Source: Chloroflexota bacterium (lineage in GTDB: Bacteria; Chloroflexota; Anaerolineae; Anaerolineales; Villigracilaceae). From it: a DNA stretch of 37,669 nucleotides. The notes beneath the pieces are model-generated. The model ran no database searches. It was not told the origin of the DNA and was given only the letters and a program-made list of their open reading frames with translations. Both the position numbers and the translations under genes were made by a program. The number at the start of each line of letters is the position of its first letter. The first letter of the stretch is position 1. Where the stretch lies: assembly GCA_021795965.1 (NCBI GenBank), contig JAJYOU010000019.1, positions 1 to 37,669 of the forward strand. Direction: 5' to 3'. Below are positions 1 to 7,484 of the stretch, one piece after another.

Positions 1-813
1 TTTGATCTCAGCGGGCGGGTTGCAGTGGTCACAGGCGGCTGCGGCTTGCTCGGCTCTGAATTTTGCCGCACCCTGGCTGAAGCTGGAGCAGCGGTTGCGA
101 TTGTTGATTTGAACGCAGAAAAATGCGCTCTGGCTGCTGCCGCTCTTTCAAAAAGTGGTTATCAGGCGCTGGGCATCCAGACGGATATCACCGACCCTCA
201 ATCAGTTCAGGCGATGGTCAATCAGGTGGTCGCAGCTTTTGGGCGGCTGGATATTCTTGTCAACAGCGCGGCGCTCGATCCAAAATTCGACCCGGATGCG
301 GTTGCAAAGGGAATCGCTGCCGGAAATTTTGAAGAATACCCCCTGGATCAGTGGAACGCAGCCCTGAATGTCAATCTGACGGGCACTTTTCTGGCAACCC
401 AGGCCTGTGTAAAACAAATGGTTGCCCAGGGGAAAAAAGGCAGCATTATTAACATATGCTCCACTTATGGTTTAAATGGACCAGACCAGCGCATTTACCG
501 CAAGCAGGATGGCTCACAGCCTGCCTTTAAACCCGTTTATTACACGGTGACCAAAGCCGGCATTGTTGGCTTTACAAAATACCTGGCAGCGTATTACATG
601 CAGACGGAAATTCGTGTGAATATGCTCACGCCGGGCGGAGTTTTTAATAATCATGACGACCTTTTTGTTAAAAACTATGCCGCAAAAACCATTCTCGGGC
701 GGATGGCTCATAAAGATGAGATGAACGGCGCTCTTCTTTTCCTGGCTTCAGATGCGTCGACCTATATGACAGGCAACAACGTTATCGTGGATGGCGGATG
801 GACCGCATGGTAG
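1..813 (+). CDS. SDR-family oxidoreductase (5' partial)
   Basis: Short-chain dehydrogenase/reductase, NAD(P)-dependent by family. The reading frame is open from base 1 (FDLSGRVAVVTGG...), so the true start lies before the window and the GTG at 25 is an internal valine. Visible SDR hallmarks are the Rossmann glycine motif TGGCGLLG close to the N-terminus, the NSAA motif after the fourth strand, the catalytic-region serine in NICSTYG, and the catalytic Tyr/Lys pair in YYTVTKAG. The C-terminal VDGGWTAW ending is typical of the family. The stop overlaps the start of the cytidylyltransferase-phosphatase gene by 16 bases at most, so the two are probably co-translated. From the context it may oxidise or reduce a sugar precursor of the nonulosonic acid. 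The substrate cannot be read from sequence. Family is near certain, role is inference. Confidence 0.9.
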   Translation, partial: FDLSGRVAVVTGGCGLLGSEFCRTLAEAGAAVAIVDLNAEKCALAAAALSKSGYQALGIQTDITDPQSVQAMVNQVVAAFGRLDILVNSAALDPKFDPDAVAKGIAAGNFEEYPLDQWNAALNVNLTGTFLATQACVKQMVAQGKKGSIINICSTYGLNGPDQRIYRKQDGSQPAFKPVYYTVTKAGIVGFTKYLAAYYMQTEIRVNMLTPGGVFNNHDDLFVKNYAAKTILGRMAHKDEMNGALLFLASDASTYMTGNNVIVDGGWTAW

Positions 814-2039
814 CCAAACCTGAAGTCCTGGCGATTATTCCAGCCCGCGGCGGCTCAAAGGGAATTCCCGGGAAAAATATCCGCAGTTTTTCCGGATATC
901 CCCTCGTAGCCTGGAGTATTGCGGCAGCCAGGCAGTCCGTTTTTGTAACCCGGATAATTGTGAGTACAGATAGTGAGGAAATTGCGGCGGTGGCGCGCGA
1001 ATGGGGCGCTGAAACTCCCTTCCTGCGACCGGCTGAATTTTCCCAGGATCGCACTACTGATTTGCCAGTTTTTGTGCATGCCCTCAAATGGCTGGAGGAA
1101 CACGAAGGTTATCGACCTGACGTGGTGGTCCAGCTCCGGCCGACTTCCCCAATTCGTCCGCAAAACTGCGTCGATGATGCAGTCCGCATTTTGCTTGATC
1201 ATCCCGATGGGCAGTCCGTCCGGGGCGTGGTGCCGGCTGGTCAGAATCCGCATAAAATGTGGCGCCTGCCCGGAGGCGAAAATGCCCCCATGAAAAACCT
1301 GCTCGCCGTGGATGGAATTGACGAACCATACAACGCACCCCGACAGATATTGCCCAATATCTACTGGCAAACCGGGCATGTTGACGCCATCCGTCCGCAG
1401 GCAATTTTAGACGGATCGATGAGTGGGAAAACGATCTACCCACTCCTGATTGATCCGAAATTTACGGTTGATCTGGATAACCTGAACGACTGGATACGCG
1501 CTGAATGGCTGGTGTCTTTTGGCGGGTTGGATATGGTCTGGCCGGGTCGTTCCAGGCGAAAAATGCCTCAAAACCCCAGGCTGCTTGTCCTGGATTTTGA
1601 TGGAGTCCTGACGGATAACCGCGTCTGGGTCAGTGAAACCGGTCAGGAAATGGTGGCAGCCTACCGCAGCGACAGCCTGATCCTGACCAAATTAAAACAA
1701 ACGGGAGTGACCACCATCATCCTCTCCTCCGAAGTCAACCCGGTCGTCACTGCCCGGGCGAAGAAAATGAAAATTGAAGCGATTCACGGCGTGGGGCTGG
1801 ATGATAAATGGTCTGTGCTGGAAAATCTACTGCGCGAGCGCAACATCCAACCTGGTGATGTGATTTACATCGGGAACGATCATAATGATTTGGAATGTAT
1901 GAAAAATGTCGGTTGGGGTGTGGCGGTGGCTGATGCTCAACCTGAAGTCATTCAAGCGGCTGATTTTGTGACCACCAAAGCCGGCGGTCACGGCGCTGTT
2001 CGTGAAATTTGTGATTTAATCCTTTCCAACTGGAAATAA
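798..2039 (+). CDS. CMP-nonulosonate cytidylyltransferase fused to KdsC-type HAD phosphatase
   Basis: Two-domain protein of 413 aa. Residues about 8-245 are a NeuA/CMAS-type cytidylyltransferase with the nucleotide-binding motif IIPARGGSKGIPGKN (13-27) and the LRPTSPIR segment near 113. These enzymes activate sialic-type sugars with CTP. Residues about 258-413 are a C0-type HAD phosphatase like KdsC: the nucleophile motif DFDGVLTD (266-273, Asp266 and Asp268), LSSE near 310, and the acidic GNDHNDLECM motif (359-368). The fusion resembles vertebrate CMAS, which carries a KdsC-like C-terminal domain. In bacteria the two activities are more often separate proteins. I infer that the HAD part may remove a 9-phosphate from the NeuB product before CMP transfer. 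Start is ATG 798 or ATG 807 (residue 4); neither has a strong ribosome site, and translation is likely coupled to the overlapping SDR gene. Confidence 0.88.
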   Translation: MDRMVAKPEVLAIIPARGGSKGIPGKNIRSFSGYPLVAWSIAAARQSVFVTRIIVSTDSEEIAAVAREWGAETPFLRPAEFSQDRTTDLPVFVHALKWLEEHEGYRPDVVVQLRPTSPIRPQNCVDDAVRILLDHPDGQSVRGVVPAGQNPHKMWRLPGGENAPMKNLLAVDGIDEPYNAPRQILPNIYWQTGHVDAIRPQAILDGSMSGKTIYPLLIDPKFTVDLDNLNDWIRAEWLVSFGGLDMVWPGRSRRKMPQNPRLLVLDFDGVLTDNRVWVSETGQEMVAAYRSDSLILTKLKQTGVTTIILSSEVNPVVTARAKKMKIEAIHGVGLDDKWSVLENLLRERNIQPGDVIYIGNDHNDLECMKNVGWGVAVADAQPEVIQAADFVTTKAGGHGAVREICDLILSNWK

Positions 2040-2114
2040 CCTGACGTTTGGTTAATCGCCTTGAACTCGATTGAACTGAATTTGATTTTAGACTGTCCAG
2101 CGTTCGCTCCATAT

Positions 2115-2120
2115 TACAAT
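2115..2120 (+). promoter_or_regulatory. Candidate -10 element before neuB-like gene
   Basis: TACAAT in the 109-bp gap between the cytidylyltransferase fusion and the neuB-like gene, the largest gap inside the glycan locus. No convincing -35 hexamer lies 16-18 bases upstream. A direct repeat of TTGAACT (about 2061 and 2071) lies further up. It may be an internal promoter but the support is weak. Confidence 0.2.
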
Positions 2121-2148
2121 TGATTGACTTTTAACCGGAGGAAAAATA

Positions 2149-3033
2149 ATGACTCGTGAAATAAAACTCGGAAACAGGCTGGTCGGAGATCAGCACCCCG
2201 CTTACATCATCGCTGAAATTGGAATTAACCATAACGGCGACGTGGAAATTGCCAAGAAAATGATCGAAGCTGCTGTCCATGCAGGAGCAGATGCGGTCAA
2301 GTTTCAAAAACGCACCCCCGAAGTCTGCACCCCACCCGAACAGCAAAAACAGATGCGTGAAACTCCCTGGGGATATATTACCTACCTGGATTATCGCTAC
2401 AAAGTGGAATTAGGTCTGGACCAGTACCGGGAGATTGATCAGCTCTGCAAAAAGCTGGGCATCGATTGGTTGGTGTCTGTCTGGGATGAACCCTCGGTCG
2501 ATTTCATGAGTCAGTTCGAAACCCCCGCGTATAAAATTCCATCCGCTTCTCTGACAGACAAGTCGCTTTTAAAATTTGTCCGTCAGACGGGTAAACCCCT
2601 GATCATTTCAACCGGCATGTCCACCATGCAGGAAATCAGGCGGGGTGTGGATGCGGTCGGATTGGATAACCTGGTCATTTTGCACTGCACCAGTGCCTAT
2701 CCCTGCGAACCTGAAGAACTAAACCTGCGCATGATTGAAACCCTGCGGCGTGAATACCCTGAAACTCCGATTGGATATTCCGGGCATGAAGTTGGACTGG
2801 TGCCATCCGCCGTCGCAGTGGCTCTTGGAGCCTGTGTCGTTGAACGGCATTTCACCCTGGACAGAGCCATGTGGGGCGGAGACCAGGCTGCCTCGGTCGA
2901 ACCCGGCGGTTTTGAAAAACTGGTTAAATATATTCGCGTGACCGAAGCCGGACTGGGAGATGGAGTCAAAAAGGTATACGACAGCGAGTTAAAATCCCTC
3001 AACAAACTGCGCCGCGTCAAAGACAGCGAGTAA
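2149..3033 (+). CDS. NeuB-type nonulosonic acid synthase lacking the SAF domain
   Basis: Condenses phosphoenolpyruvate with a hexose or hexosamine derivative to form a nine-carbon 2-keto acid, the committed step of sialic-like sugar synthesis. NeuB TIM-barrel signatures are EIGINHNG (23-30), GADAVKFQ (46-53), YKIPSASLTD, ISTGMST and GYSGHE. The family is normally about 335-350 aa with a C-terminal antifreeze/SAF domain. This protein ends at 294 aa just after the linker (SELKSLNKLRRVKDSE), so that domain is missing and is not encoded in the 24 bases before the next gene. Start is ATG 2149 with a good ribosome site (CCGGAGG) 8-9 bases upstream. It sits directly after the CMP-transferase/phosphatase, which fits one pathway. 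Exact substrate (ManNAc, ManNAc-6-P, Man-6-P or a dideoxy sugar) is not resolved. Confidence 0.88.
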   Translation: MTREIKLGNRLVGDQHPAYIIAEIGINHNGDVEIAKKMIEAAVHAGADAVKFQKRTPEVCTPPEQQKQMRETPWGYITYLDYRYKVELGLDQYREIDQLCKKLGIDWLVSVWDEPSVDFMSQFETPAYKIPSASLTDKSLLKFVRQTGKPLIISTGMSTMQEIRRGVDAVGLDNLVILHCTSAYPCEPEELNLRMIETLRREYPETPIGYSGHEVGLVPSAVAVALGACVVERHFTLDRAMWGGDQAASVEPGGFEKLVKYIRVTEAGLGDGVKKVYDSELKSLNKLRRVKDSE

Positions 3034-3057
3034 CCTGCCGGAATTCAGCCAGTAAAT

Positions 3058-3912
3058 ATGAAACTAATCACAAAACTAAGGCAGTCCTTGCGAAGCCCAG
3101 TTAAATATGCGCAGGCGGCCATGCGTTGGAAGCGGGTAAACTTCGACGATTCTCCTCCGATTTTCGCGAATGCCAAACCCAAGAGCGGCTCACATTTGTT
3201 GCTTCAGATCATGAACGGGCTGTGTCTTGTGGCGCCTTACGCTTATGTGGCGGCTGATCCTGTTCGCACAATTAATGCCAGTGGGGGCAGGAGACCTGAA
3301 GACAGGGTATTGGAAGATCTCCAGGCAGTCCGCCCCGGCGTCATCGGCTGGGGCTATGTCGATGCCACTTCGCAGAATGTTGCTTATCTCTGTTCTCCCG
3401 GGCGGGTGAATTATTTCATATATCGCGACCCGCGCGACATGCTGGTTTCGCATGTTTTTTTTGCAACGGACATGCATCTCGGGCACGGCATGCATGCATA
3501 TTATCAGACCCTTCCAAGTTTTGCAGAGCGGTTAAAGATCGCAATTACCGGCATCAACCAGGACGGTCTCTACATGGTGGATGTGCGCCAACGATACCAG
3601 GGAGTTTTTGACTGGCTCAAGCAACCTGCCGCCCTCTGTATTCGTTTTGAAGATTTGATCGTGAACCGGAAAGTCACTTTAAACCGGGTTCTGGATCAGG
3701 TTGAAAAGACCGGATTTCGGATCCCAACTCCACGCGAAAAAGCACTCACCATCCTGGAGAATGCCATTCAACCGAAAAAATCGCGTACTTTTCGTTCCGG
3801 GAAAACAGGCGGCTGGAGGGAATATTTCACTCCAGAACTGAAATCACTTTTTAAAGAAACTGCCGGGGATCTTCTGATCCAACTCGGTTACGAGAAATCC
3901 AACGATTGGTAA
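3058..3912 (+). CDS. Sulfotransferase domain protein (copy 1)
   Basis: PAPS-dependent carbohydrate-type sulfotransferase, 284 aa. The 5'-phosphosulfate binding loop is PKSGSHLL (41-48) and the 3'-phosphate binding motif is YRDPRDMLVSH (122-132). A late RSGKTGGWREYF segment matches the conserved C-terminal PAPS-contact region of sulfotransferases. No signal peptide is apparent, so it is probably cytoplasmic and acts on a lipid-linked or nucleotide-linked precursor. It is clearly paralogous to the gene at 5592; the last third of the two proteins is nearly superimposable, ending GDLLIQLGYEK. The gene follows the neuB-like gene by 24 bases. A sulfotransferase beside nonulosonate genes suggests a sulfated acidic glycan, which is inference. 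Confidence 0.85.
   Translation: MKLITKLRQSLRSPVKYAQAAMRWKRVNFDDSPPIFANAKPKSGSHLLLQIMNGLCLVAPYAYVAADPVRTINASGGRRPEDRVLEDLQAVRPGVIGWGYVDATSQNVAYLCSPGRVNYFIYRDPRDMLVSHVFFATDMHLGHGMHAYYQTLPSFAERLKIAITGINQDGLYMVDVRQRYQGVFDWLKQPAALCIRFEDLIVNRKVTLNRVLDQVEKTGFRIPTPREKALTILENAIQPKKSRTFRSGKTGGWREYFTPELKSLFKETAGDLLIQLGYEKSNDW
3847..3882 (+). repeat. Near-identical 36-base segment shared by two sulfotransferase genes
   Basis: The segment at 3847-3882 matches 6420-6455 at 34 of 36 bases, including 22 consecutive identical bases (3861-3882 and 6434-6455), although the rest of the two genes is more diverged. It encodes the C-terminal LFKE-AGDLLIQ stretch of both sulfotransferases. It reflects duplication, possibly with local gene conversion. 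Confidence 0.8.
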
Positions 3913-3922
3913 AAATTCAACC

Positions 3923-5530
3923 TTGCAGAACCTGAAAGAATATCATCGTCAACAAATCCTGCGTCGTCTCGTCCGGCATTTCAACAATGCACGGATTTTC
4001 CTGATGAGCCTGCGAGTTGCGCGTCTCTCTCCAACCCCTAGCGATGCCAGACCTGTGGCTTTCTTTAAAGCTTCAAGCGGGATTGACGATTTTTCCTGGA
4101 ACAGCGCTTTCCATCTGCTGACATCCTGGGGGCTGCGATTAAGCGGGATCCCGGTTACTTATTTCGCCTGCGATCACGGCATGAGCCGCTGCGTTTTGGG
4201 AACGGATCGCGATCATCCCGAAAAAGAACCCCCATGCAAATCCTGCGTTTACCAATCAAAAACCCTTTACACCGGAGCATCGGTTGAATGGTTTCACTTC
4301 GAGCGGGACGCAGAGCTTGCTAAACAACTGGCTGGTTTATCGCTTAAAGATTTAATGTCCTTCGAATACAAGGATATCCCGCTTGCAGCACTGGTTCTGC
4401 CGGGGCTGCGCTGGATATTAAGACGATACAACCTGATCGAAAATGAGTCGACTCTATTTTTCTTTCGCGAGTACATTCTTTCTGCCTGGAATGTTGCCAG
4501 GCAGTTTGATAAATTTCTGGATGCGGTAAATCCTCGCAGCCTGGTGGTATTCAACGGGCAGTTTTTCCCGGAAGCCACCGCCAAATGGATCGCCACAAAG
4601 CGTGGAATCAGGGTGATCAGCCACGAAGTTGGTCTTTTGCCCATGACTGGATTTTTTACCGATGGAGAATCCACGGCTTACCCAATCACCATTCCCGAAA
4701 CCTTCGAATTGGACGAAAGCCAAAATTCACGATTGGATGCCTACCTTCAAAATCGTTTCCAGGGGAATTTCAGCATGGCAGGGGTCAAATTCTGGCCAAA
4801 CATGAAAGGGCTCGATCAAGCCCTTTTGAATAAAATGGGGAATTTCAAGCAGGTCGTCCCGGTGTTCACGAATGTGATCTTCGACACCAGCCAACCGCAT
4901 GCCAATACCATTTTCTCGGACATGTTCGTCTGGCTTGATCTGATTTTAGCGACTGCTCAAAAACATCCTGAAACGCTGTTTATCATTCGGGCACATCCAG
5001 ACGAAACCCGGGTTCGAAAATCCAGCTTGGAGACCGTGGCTGAGTGGGTTGACGAGTGCGGAGCGACCAGTCTTGATAATATTCTCTTCATTCCACCGCA
5101 GGAAAATATCAGCAGCTATGAGTTAATTGCACGATCCAAGTTTGTGGCGATTTACAACTCGACCATCGGGCTGGAAGCCTCGATCATGGGTTCGGCTGTC
5201 CTCTGCGCTGGAAAAGCACGCTTTACTCAATATCCTATCGTGTTTTTTCCCGAGAGCCGGGAAAATTATTCGCGAATGCTGGAAGAATTCCTGTCTGCTG
5301 ATACAATTACTCCCCCCGCAAATTTCCGTCGAAATGCGCGACGATTTTTGTACTATCAACTCTTCCGAACTTCCCTGCCCTTTGGCGATTTTCTCAAGAC
5401 AGGTATTCGCAGCACACATGCCATCCTGAAATGGTTCGACCCGCGTGATCTATTAAAATCGCCGGCAATTCTAACCGTGAAAAAGGGTATCATTAATCAG
5501 GAAGATTTCCTCCTGGAAGAAAAACTTTAG
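3923..5530 (+). CDS. Capsule-synthesis-type glycosyltransferase with N-terminal Cys4 motif
   Basis: A 535-aa soluble protein resembling capsule polysaccharide synthesis (GT-B-like) enzymes. The nucleotide-sugar half has IIRAHPDE (His358, Pro359) and a downstream YNSTIGLEASIMG motif (Ser413, Gly416, Glu418). This is the usual HP ... S-x-x-G-L-E-A arrangement of capsule and CDP-glycerol-type transferases. Near the N-terminus four cysteines, Cys83 and Cys90 (CDHGMSRC), then Cys105 and Cys108 (PPCKSC), form a plausible zinc or structural site. The called start is TTG 3923, 10 bases after the previous stop, without a clear ribosome site. ATG 4004 (residue 28) is an alternative start. It lies between two sulfotransferase genes, so it probably adds or transfers a sugar in the same glycan. 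Donor and acceptor unknown. Confidence 0.7.
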   Translation: MQNLKEYHRQQILRRLVRHFNNARIFLMSLRVARLSPTPSDARPVAFFKASSGIDDFSWNSAFHLLTSWGLRLSGIPVTYFACDHGMSRCVLGTDRDHPEKEPPCKSCVYQSKTLYTGASVEWFHFERDAELAKQLAGLSLKDLMSFEYKDIPLAALVLPGLRWILRRYNLIENESTLFFFREYILSAWNVARQFDKFLDAVNPRSLVVFNGQFFPEATAKWIATKRGIRVISHEVGLLPMTGFFTDGESTAYPITIPETFELDESQNSRLDAYLQNRFQGNFSMAGVKFWPNMKGLDQALLNKMGNFKQVVPVFTNVIFDTSQPHANTIFSDMFVWLDLILATAQKHPETLFIIRAHPDETRVRKSSLETVAEWVDECGATSLDNILFIPPQENISSYELIARSKFVAIYNSTIGLEASIMGSAVLCAGKARFTQYPIVFFPESRENYSRMLEEFLSADTITPPANFRRNARRFLYYQLFRTSLPFGDFLKTGIRSTHAILKWFDPRDLLKSPAILTVKKGIINQEDFLLEEKL

Positions 5531-5550
5531 ATCATTTAATTGAGAACCGA

Positions 5551-5556
5551 TATAAT
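5551..5556 (+). promoter_or_regulatory. Candidate internal -10 element (TATAAT)
   Basis: Perfect TATAAT in the 61-bp gap before the second sulfotransferase gene. No good -35 hexamer is at the expected distance, so it is a candidate internal promoter only. The following ribosome site is TAGGAA, about 8 bases before ATG 5592. Confidence 0.3.
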
Positions 5557-5591
5557 AACGGGTAGATTGGAATCTTATTTTTAGGAATTTT

Positions 5592-6485
5592 ATGAAAAAG
5601 CAACTTGCTGCGATCATCCCGGCTGGATTGCGAAACCAGCTTCGACTTTCCATGTACCGCAATGAAGTACTGGTGCAAAGGATTAAATTTGCTGGAATCA
5701 AAGCCCCTCAAGGTGGATGGCCGGTGCTGATGGCTAATTCATTCCCAAAGAGCGGTTCCCATCTTCTGGACCAGATTCTGATGGGATTCTCAAAAGTTGC
5801 ACCCTTTTCACCCCATGTCCCCCTTCCATTTTTTTCCTATGACGGCGAGACGGGAAAAAAACACAGTGTTCAGGAAGCATTGGCTTATATCCACGCGCTT
5901 CACCCCCTGGATGTTACAAGCACACACCTGTTAGCCTGGCCCGAAGTGGTTGCGGAAGTATGCACTCCCAGGTTTGTCCCTTATATTATTTTCCGCGATC
6001 CACGGGATATTGTCGTTTCTCATGTTTTCTATATCACGGAGATGGAGCCCGGACACGCTCATTACAAATACTATAATGAGAATTTGAAAAATTTTGACGA
6101 ACGCTTGAAAGTAAGTATTCTGGGGCGGCCTGATGCTGATATCGAATTTCCAAATATCGCCCAGAGATTTGAACAGTACCAGGGCTGGCTGGAACGCCCG
6201 GAAATGCTCAAGGTGCGCTACGAAAGCTTGATCCATCACCGGCGGGAAGCCCTCGGGGAAATTGTCGATCATTTTTTGAAAAGAGTAAACACTCTGCCAA
6301 CCCCCCGCGAAGAAATTATTGACATTCTTGAGGCTTGTATCGATCCTCAAAAATCTCCCACATTTCGTTCCGGCAGAACCGGCGATTGGAACAAATATTT
6401 TAAGGAAGAGCATAAGAAACTTTTTAAAGAAGTTGCCGGGGATCTTCTGATCCAATTGGGGTATGAAAAGGATCAAAACTGGTAG
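5592..6485 (+). CDS. Sulfotransferase domain protein (copy 2)
   Basis: Second PAPS-dependent sulfotransferase, 297 aa, paralogous to the gene at 3058. The 5'-phosphosulfate loop is PKSGSHLL (52-59) and the 3'-phosphate motif is FRDPRDIVVSH (134-144). The C-terminal RSGRTGDWNKYF and AGDLLIQLGYEK stretches match copy 1. The middle regions differ, including the acceptor-facing part between about 70 and 120, so the two copies may sulfate different positions or acceptors. That is inference. The start ATG 5592 has an AGGAA ribosome site. It is separated from its paralogue by the capsule-type transferase, and followed 20 bases later by a GT2 gene. Confidence 0.85.
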   Translation: MKKQLAAIIPAGLRNQLRLSMYRNEVLVQRIKFAGIKAPQGGWPVLMANSFPKSGSHLLDQILMGFSKVAPFSPHVPLPFFSYDGETGKKHSVQEALAYIHALHPLDVTSTHLLAWPEVVAEVCTPRFVPYIIFRDPRDIVVSHVFYITEMEPGHAHYKYYNENLKNFDERLKVSILGRPDADIEFPNIAQRFEQYQGWLERPEMLKVRYESLIHHRREALGEIVDHFLKRVNTLPTPREEIIDILEACIDPQKSPTFRSGRTGDWNKYFKEEHKKLFKEVAGDLLIQLGYEKDQNW

Positions 6486-6505
6486 GCATTTTACCGGATC
6501 GCCCT

Positions 6506-7474
6506 ATGGATTGTTCCATTGTAATCCGTGCTTATAATGAAGGGCAACATCTTGGCCGGCTGCTCGAGGGGATTCAACAGCAGACGATCAGCGATGTTGA
6601 AGTCATTTTGGTAGATTCAGGATCAAGCGACAACACCCTTGAAGTTGCCAGCAATTTTAAGGTCAAAATTGTTCATATCCAACCCGATGATTTTACCTTT
6701 GGGCGTTCTCTCAACCTCGGTATTGATTCTGCCACGCATCCGCTGGTCGTTATTGCCAGCGCCCATGTTTACCCCGTCTACCCCGACTGGCTGGAAAGCC
6801 TGTTAAAACCTTTTGACGATCCGCAAACGGCGCTGACCTACGGCAAACAACGCGGGTTGCAGGCATCTTCCAAAATCAAGCAGAAGCAGCAAACCAAATT
6901 TTCTGAACACGAAATTTTTGCACGCTGGTACCCGGACGAATCAACCCTCCAGCAAACCCAGCCCTTTTGTAACAACGCCAACGCCGCCATCCGGAAATCG
7001 ATCTGGCAGGAACGTCCGTATGATGAGACATTGACTGGATTGGAAGATCTCGAATGGGCAAAATGGGTTCTTTCCCAAAACTATTATCTCTCATACGTGG
7101 CTGAAGCAGAAATCATACACCTCCATAATGAAACTCCGCAGGGGGTTTTCAACCGGTACCGACGCGAAGCCATGGCATTTAAGCAGATTTACCCCGAAGC
7201 CCATTTCAGCCTCTATGATTTCGCCCGCATGGTCAGCAGCAATATTTCCAATGACCTCTGGCATGCTGCCCAGCAAAAAAAACTTTTCCAAAGCTTTGGC
7301 AGTATTTTCTGGTTCCGCTGGAATCAATTCTGGGGAACCTACCAGGGTTACCGCCAGTCTTTGGAATGGAACTGGCAGCTGCGTCAAACCTTTTATTATC
7401 CGCGAGGAACAGAAATCACCACTGCTCCAAAACGTGAAGTGGAACCAATTAGGTATAATAAACAATATAAGTGA
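6506..7474 (+). CDS. Family 2 glycosyltransferase
   Basis: GT-A fold, family 2 transferase of 322 aa. The N-terminus MDCSIVIRAYNEGQHLGRLL and the following LVDSGSSDNT motif (about 36-45) bind the nucleotide sugar. The usual DxD position reads IASAHVYP (about 90-97), as seen in rhamnosyltransferase-like members, and NNANAAIRKSIW and LEDLEWAKW lie in the acceptor half. No membrane segment is obvious. The ATG 6506 start lies 20 bases after the sulfotransferase stop without a strong ribosome site. The gene ends 10 bases before the second cytidylyltransferase. It probably transfers one sugar onto the locus's lipid-linked glycan. Sugar unknown. Confidence 0.85.
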   Translation: MDCSIVIRAYNEGQHLGRLLEGIQQQTISDVEVILVDSGSSDNTLEVASNFKVKIVHIQPDDFTFGRSLNLGIDSATHPLVVIASAHVYPVYPDWLESLLKPFDDPQTALTYGKQRGLQASSKIKQKQQTKFSEHEIFARWYPDESTLQQTQPFCNNANAAIRKSIWQERPYDETLTGLEDLEWAKWVLSQNYYLSYVAEAEIIHLHNETPQGVFNRYRREAMAFKQIYPEAHFSLYDFARMVSSNISNDLWHAAQQKKLFQSFGSIFWFRWNQFWGTYQGYRQSLEWNWQLRQTFYYPRGTEITTAPKREVEPIRYNKQYK

Positions 7475-7484
7475 GGCAAATCAG

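Noticed and set aside
855-1443. Long antisense open frames opposite the cytidylyltransferase fusion
   Set aside because: They are shadows of a clearly conserved gene and carry no family motif of their own.
7454-7459. TATAAT at the end of the GT2 gene as a promoter
   Set aside because: It lies within coding sequence with no -35 at the right distance; a chance match in AT-rich DNA is likely.
7128-7484. Upstream extension of the second cytidylyltransferase frame
   Set aside because: It lies inside the GT2 gene in another frame, and the family N-terminal motif begins just after ATG 7485, which has its own ribosome site.
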